A DNA stretch of 7,428 nt from an uncultured Ruminococcus sp. (GTDB lineage Bacteria; Bacillota; Clostridia; Oscillospirales; Ruminococcaceae), in NCBI GenBank assembly GCA_937910385.1, contig CALEPT010000132.1, positions 1-7,428 on the forward strand, given 5' to 3'. The translations under genes and the position numbers were made by a program. Positions 4,931 to 7,428 of the stretch are shown in pieces (position 1 is the first letter of the stretch; each line of letters opens with the position of its first letter). A model generated the notes under the pieces. The model saw nothing but the letters and a program-made list of their open reading frames with translations. It made no database searches and was not told the DNA's origin.

Positions 4931-5652
4931 GTACATATGTATTTGAGAAACCTCTAATCAGAGGAACGATGCTAAAAAGAAAAAGCCAGTTTACTGCCTT
5001 GGTCAAAATAGACGGAGAAGAATTGATCGCTCATATACCGACGACAAACCGCATCGGTGATGTAGAAAATAAAAATCTGCCGTGTCTTTTATCCTACCAT
5101 GATGATCCAAAGCGCAAGCTGAAATACGATATTGAGGCGGTGCTTCTTTCCGATGATGATAATTGGGTGGGCATCAATCAGATACTTTCCAACAGGCTGG
5201 TGGAGTACTTCTTTAATGAACACGCTCTGGATGAGATCGTCTCCGATTATGACAGCATTCATCGTGAGGTAAATCTGGGAATATCCAAGCTGGATTTCAA
5301 AGTTGGAGATACCTATCTGGAAGTCAAGACACCTCTGACAACAATCAATGTGAAATATGGGAAGGACATTAAGACACTCCCTCCTAAACCATTTTCTTCG
5401 ACAGACAGAATGGTAAAGCATTTGAAGGAACTTGCCGGGTCTCTTAAGGATCATGAGAAAGCTGTTTTCCTACAGGTGTTTCAGTATCGTATTACGGAAA
5501 AGAAGGAACGACTCAGATCAACGCACTACGAAGAGGTTTCGCAAACCTTCAAAGAAGCAGCACAAGCGGGTGTAGAGTTCTGGGAGATTCAGATGGATTT
5601 CAGACCGGAAGGGGTGACACTTTACACCTTAACGAGAAGCGCAGACTTATAA
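4927..5652 (+). CDS. sfsA: SfsA-family protein (putative DNA/RNA nuclease)
   Basis: The 241-aa protein has the length and layout of SfsA. The N-terminal OB-like part (FTALVKIDGEELIAHIPTTN, 22-41) is followed by a PD-(D/E)xK-like core with E114, D123 in SKLDF and E132-V-K134 in TYLEVKT. After that come HLKEL (165-169) and a C-terminal AAQAGVEFWEI segment. E. coli SfsA was named for sugar fermentation stimulation, binds DNA, and the family is now often annotated as a nuclease. The usual HxPNTGR is PTTNR here, so this is a divergent subgroup. The start is ATG 4927, overlapping the cupin stop codon; an upstream in-frame start at 4849 would lie deep in the cupin gene. The cupin partner hints at sugar- or metabolite-linked regulation, an inference. 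No clear terminator follows. Confidence 0.85.
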   Translation: MSTYVFEKPLIRGTMLKRKSQFTALVKIDGEELIAHIPTTNRIGDVENKNLPCLLSYHDDPKRKLKYDIEAVLLSDDDNWVGINQILSNRLVEYFFNEHALDEIVSDYDSIHREVNLGISKLDFKVGDTYLEVKTPLTTINVKYGKDIKTLPPKPFSSTDRMVKHLKELAGSLKDHEKAVFLQVFQYRITEKKERLRSTHYEEVSQTFKEAAQAGVEFWEIQMDFRPEGVTLYTLTRSADL

Positions 5653-5692
5653 ATTCTGATTTAGCATAGCAAATAAGAAAGGAGCGAACCCC

Positions 5693-5863
5693 ATGTGTAC
5701 TTGGTTCTATGCAGAATGATTCACGCTGTCACCGATCATCACAAAGGCACCGCAGTTGCCGCTTGCGGATACGATCAGGAACACTATGTCACGTTCGGCG
5801 GAAATGTCGGGCAATATCAGTCCGACCGATATGGCAGCGGTGTTTGCCACATATATCAAGTAA
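5693..5863 (+). pseudogene. Broken SRAP (YedK/HMCES-like) N-terminal remnant
   Basis: A strong ribosome binding site, AAAGGAG, precedes ATG 5693, but the frame reads MCTWFYAE and stops at TGA 5717-5719. The same frame then continues FTLSPIITKAPQLPLAD and SGNISPTDMAAVFATYIK to TAA 5861. An N-terminus MCTxFY followed by a segment like GxIxPTDxxxVxA is the start of SRAP proteins, whose Cys2 forms a covalent link with abasic sites in single-stranded DNA. The rest of the family's domain, including its later catalytic residues, is absent. I therefore call it a dead gene with an in-frame stop and a large 3' deletion. A longer ORF from GTG 5695 in another frame reads as noise. The family call rests on motif memory only. 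Confidence 0.6.
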
Positions 5864-5866
5864 TGA

Positions 5867-6010
5867 GCAGATCAAGAAAGAGAGTATATGGATAGGTTTG
5901 TTAGTGGTGAATATAGACCGGAGCTGCTCTTTGATGATGCAGAAATTCTGGCGAAAATTGAAAAGCACCCAATGGCGCTATGGAAGTGCAGCAAGAAAAC
6001 GAAAGGTTAG
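5867..6010 (+). pseudogene. C-terminal remnant, possibly of an AbiEii-type nucleotidyltransferase toxin
   Basis: Directly after the double stop TAA TGA (5861-5866), the same frame reads ADQEREYMDRFVSGEYRPEL, then LFDDAEILAKIEKHPMALWK, to TAG 6008-6010. This is a well-ordered, typical C-terminal tail without a start region: the only ATG (5888) lacks a good ribosome binding site. Endings of the kind LFDDxEIxxxIxxHPMALWK are, from memory, found in AbiEii/AbiGii-family toxins, where the antitoxin gene would lie upstream; none is seen. It abuts the SRAP remnant with no spacer, so a deletion probably joined two unrelated genes. The call as a gene remnant is fairly good; the family name is tentative. 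Confidence 0.45.
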
Positions 6011-6242
6011 ACTTGAACCGCTTGTAGAATCTATATAGGGCCCGGACACACTTTATCTTCAGGGGAAAACGGTCGTTTCGTGACGGTCAGCCTCACCGGG
6101 CGGCGATGATGCTGCCCTGAAATCCAAAATCAATATCTTGCAAACGGGGAACCGGTATGATGTAATATCGTACCAGTTCCCCGTCTGTTTTTAAAAGCTC
6201 TCGCAGCGCTGGAGCCCATTCACAGCATGCTGCCTGCAGTGG
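6011..6242. other. Intergenic region with several hairpins
   Basis: No gene is supported in these 230 bases between convergent transcription units. TTCAGGG (6058-6064) and CCCTGAA (6115-6121) form an inverted repeat enclosing GGGCGGC/GCTGCCC (6098-6104, 6111-6117). These overlap on the right side and so are alternative structures. A strong terminator-like stem follows at 6144-6184. Confidence 0.5.
6144..6192 (+). terminator. Strong intrinsic terminator between convergent units
   Basis: The 14-base arms ACGGGGAACCGGTA (6144-6157) and TACCAGTTCCCCGT (6171-6184) pair with one mismatch around a 13-base loop, and five T's follow at 6188-6192. The T run gives termination in the plus direction. It is separated from the last plus-strand remnant by about 130 bases, so it may be left over from a deleted gene. 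Confidence 0.8.
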
Positions 6243-7157
6243 TCACCGGTGCGGTATGTCCAGCCGGTCCAGCAACCGGATGAATGTGTCCTGCCCATCC
6301 AGGCAGGTGTCCGTCAGCCATCCTTTCTCACTTCGCCACTCGGACAAACCGCGGTAATAAAAATGCTTCTTGCTGTCCTCAATAATAAACGGGATGATGT
6401 TATGGCGCAGGCACTCCTTCAGTGCAACCAGACGCCCGACTCTGCCGTTCCCATCCTGAAAGGGATGGATATGCTCAAATTCCGCATGAAGCGCAATCAC
6501 GTCATTCACTGTGATTTCGTTTTTGGAATTGTACTCTTTCAGGAGGGCTTTCATCCGTGCAGGCACATCCTTAGGTTTGGCTGTTTCCCGTCCGCCGACC
6601 ATGTTTGCCCTGCGCTTATAATCGCCAACCGCAAACCAGCTCAGGGTGGAATCCTTCGTATCGTGCTTGAGAATATAGTGCAAATGCTTGATGATATCTT
6701 CGCTCAGTTCTTCCTCTGCAACATCAATCACATAATCGATGGCGCGAAAATGGTGAACCGTCTCCAAAATATCATCGACCGGAACGCCGTCTCCCACATC
6801 GATCGTGTTCGTCTCGAAAATCAGCCTTGTCTGATCTTCGGTAAGCTTACTTCCCTCGATGTGGTTGGAATTGTAGGTCATCCTCACCTGAAGCTCGTGA
6901 TAAAGACCGCCCGAGATTTTCGCTTCTTTCTCTTCCCGTAAGATCTGCAAAACTGCATTCTCAGATTTTTCCTTGCAGAGAACAGTAACATCACACGCCA
7001 GATAATCGGCAATTCTCTGCAGCGTCCTATTTGAGATCTTCTCTCCTTTGGCAATCTTCGCAATCGTTCGGGATGAAATCCCGATCGCTTTTGTGAGTTC
7101 CGTTTTTTTGATTCCTTTACGGTTCAGCTGCTCATACAAACCATCATACGAAATCAT
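6243..7157 (-). CDS. HTH-Fic family protein (putative AMP transferase)
   Basis: The 304-aa protein begins with an XRE-like helix-turn-helix (about 5-58: KKTELTKAIGISSRTIAKIA). It continues into a Fic domain whose active site, HPFQDGNGRVGR (231-242), has every key residue: His231, Asp235, Asn237, Arg239 and Arg242. Fic enzymes transfer AMP from ATP to target proteins. An inhibitory helix SNHIEG (97-102) fits the (S/T)xxxE(G/N) motif with Glu101 on the N-terminal side, making it class II and self-inhibited. ATG 7157 is preferred over GTG 7160 because GGAGG ends 8 bases upstream. It looks intact among broken neighbours. The HTH and the operator-like boxes upstream point to autoregulation. GC is visibly higher than in the left half of the window, so it may have been acquired. 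Target protein unknown. Confidence 0.92.
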   Translation of the reverse strand: MISYDGLYEQLNRKGIKKTELTKAIGISSRTIAKIAKGEKISNRTLQRIADYLACDVTVLCKEKSENAVLQILREEKEAKISGGLYHELQVRMTYNSNHIEGSKLTEDQTRLIFETNTIDVGDGVPVDDILETVHHFRAIDYVIDVAEEELSEDIIKHLHYILKHDTKDSTLSWFAVGDYKRRANMVGGRETAKPKDVPARMKALLKEYNSKNEITVNDVIALHAEFEHIHPFQDGNGRVGRLVALKECLRHNIIPFIIEDSKKHFYYRGLSEWRSEKGWLTDTCLDGQDTFIRLLDRLDIPHR

Positions 7158-7174
7158 CACGTCTGCCTCCCTTC

Positions 7175-7223
7175 AAAACCTTTACTTATTGTACCTTATT
7201 TGCGTCGAATAAGTAAAGGTTTT
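7175..7223. repeat. Perfect 16-bp inverted repeat over the fic promoter
   Basis: AAAACCTTTACTTATT (7175-7190) and AATAAGTAAAGGTTTT (7208-7223) are exact reverse complements with a 17-base gap. The core AAGTAAAGGT recurs a third time at 7242-7251, starting 31 bases after the second copy. Chance is very unlikely; this is most likely the operator of the HTH-Fic protein. Confidence 0.85.
7188..7217 (-). promoter_or_regulatory. Likely promoter of the HTH-Fic gene, inside the inverted repeat
   Basis: On the minus strand TACAAT (7188-7193) is a good -10. A weak TTTACT-type -35 lies about 18 bases upstream, within the second arm of the inverted repeat. Both boxes overlap repeat arms, so a bound repressor would occlude the promoter. 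The weak -35 makes the exact limits uncertain. Confidence 0.55.
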
Positions 7224-7256
7224 CAGAATTATTCACGATAAAAGTAAAGGTCTGTT

Positions 7257-7426
7257 TTACATTTCCCAGGGAAACACCTCAATCTTCTGATACGCACAAC
7301 GCTCACTCGCACGGTTCTCCCGGATGCATTCCAGTAATTCATCGAAATAGTCCTTACTGAACGACTTCCCGTTTTGAGCATATCGTCATTCAGAACAAAG
7401 CCTTTGGTGATATACTCTTTCAGTGT
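7257..7426 (-). pseudogene. RhuM-like C-terminal remnant with a frameshift
   Basis: Reading inward from the right edge, one frame gives TLKEYITKGFVLNDDMLK. Then, around 7371-7377, the sense continues in a second frame as GKSFSKDYFDELLECIRENR, followed by ASERCAYQKI and a short tail EVFPWEM to TAA 7257-7259. The joined text matches the typical RhuM (virulence RhuM family) pattern LxEYxxKGFxLDDxRLKxG, KDYFDELLERIRxIRASERxxYQKI. The break sits in a run of four A's (CTCAAAACGGG), where one extra A would restore LKNGK. After YQKI the family normally goes on for many residues, but here it ends, so the gene is both frameshifted and truncated. It lies directly upstream of the fic operator on the same strand. 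Function of RhuM is poorly defined. Confidence 0.65.
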
Positions 7427-7428
7427 CT

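Noticed and set aside
5695..6038. Two overlapping plus-strand ORFs, from GTG 5695 and from 5709
   Set aside because: Their translations look random and Arg/Ser-rich; the third frame carries the recognisable SRAP-like and toxin-like segments, broken by stops.
6249..6941. 230-codon plus-strand ORF
   Set aside because: It lies entirely opposite the Fic domain gene, whose active-site motif settles the coding strand.
1..7428. CRISPR arrays, tRNA or rRNA genes, insertion sequence ends
   Set aside because: No regularly spaced repeats, cloverleaf-like segments, rRNA sequence or transposase motifs were seen on either strand.

Overview
The window looks like an accessory or defence-type region from a gut Firmicute of the class Clostridia, in the Ruminococcaceae/Lachnospiraceae range. 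That placement rests on GGAGG-type ribosome binding sites, textbook TTGACA/TATAAT promoters with 17-base spacers, moderate to low GC, and a DUF6465-type small protein that I associate with those families. No rRNA, tRNA, CRISPR array or transposase is visible.

Left part (1-3352): an XRE-family repressor and an ImmA/IrrE-type metallopeptidase (cut by the left edge) form a minus-strand operon. It is transcribed away from a plus-strand cluster. The pair resembles the ImmR/ImmA switch of integrative elements, and the divergent intergenic region carries two strong promoters back to back. The plus cluster starts with an unrecognised 159-aa ORF that overlaps by 8 bases a NYN/PIN-like nuclease lacking the first strand of its fold. 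It continues with a GIY-YIG nuclease-like protein, which has its own promoter, and a peptidase S51 (PepE-like) protein. Two nuclease folds plus a hydrolase next to a protease-controlled repressor is the best candidate here for an undescribed system, although parts of it may be decayed.

Middle part (3353-4500): a strong promoter precedes a tiny gene whose two reading-frame halves are joined by a perfect A AAA AAG slippery heptamer. This is either programmed -1 frameshifting or a one-base loss. A second promoter, nearly identical at its core, drives a DUF6465-like protein with a histone-H1-like Lys/Ala/Thr-rich tail. That gene ends in a clear intrinsic terminator.

Right-centre (4500-5652): a separate promoter drives a two-gene operon of a single-domain cupin and an SfsA-family protein. 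The two overlap by ATGA and so are probably translationally coupled.

Right part (5653-7428): a region of gene remnants. A well-formed ribosome binding site leads into a broken SRAP (YedK/HMCES-like) N-terminus with an in-frame stop. A C-terminal scrap follows, possibly of an AbiEii-type nucleotidyltransferase toxin, and then an intergenic stretch with strong hairpins. An apparently intact minus-strand HTH-Fic protein lies beyond. Its promoter is embedded in a perfect 16-bp inverted repeat plus a third copy of the same 10-bp box, which suggests autorepression. The right edge holds a frameshifted C-terminal remnant that resembles RhuM. Remnants of toxin- and repair-like genes around a live Fic gene suggest a turnover hotspot for defence genes.

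All family assignments were made by eye from motifs and memory of families. No database search was run.
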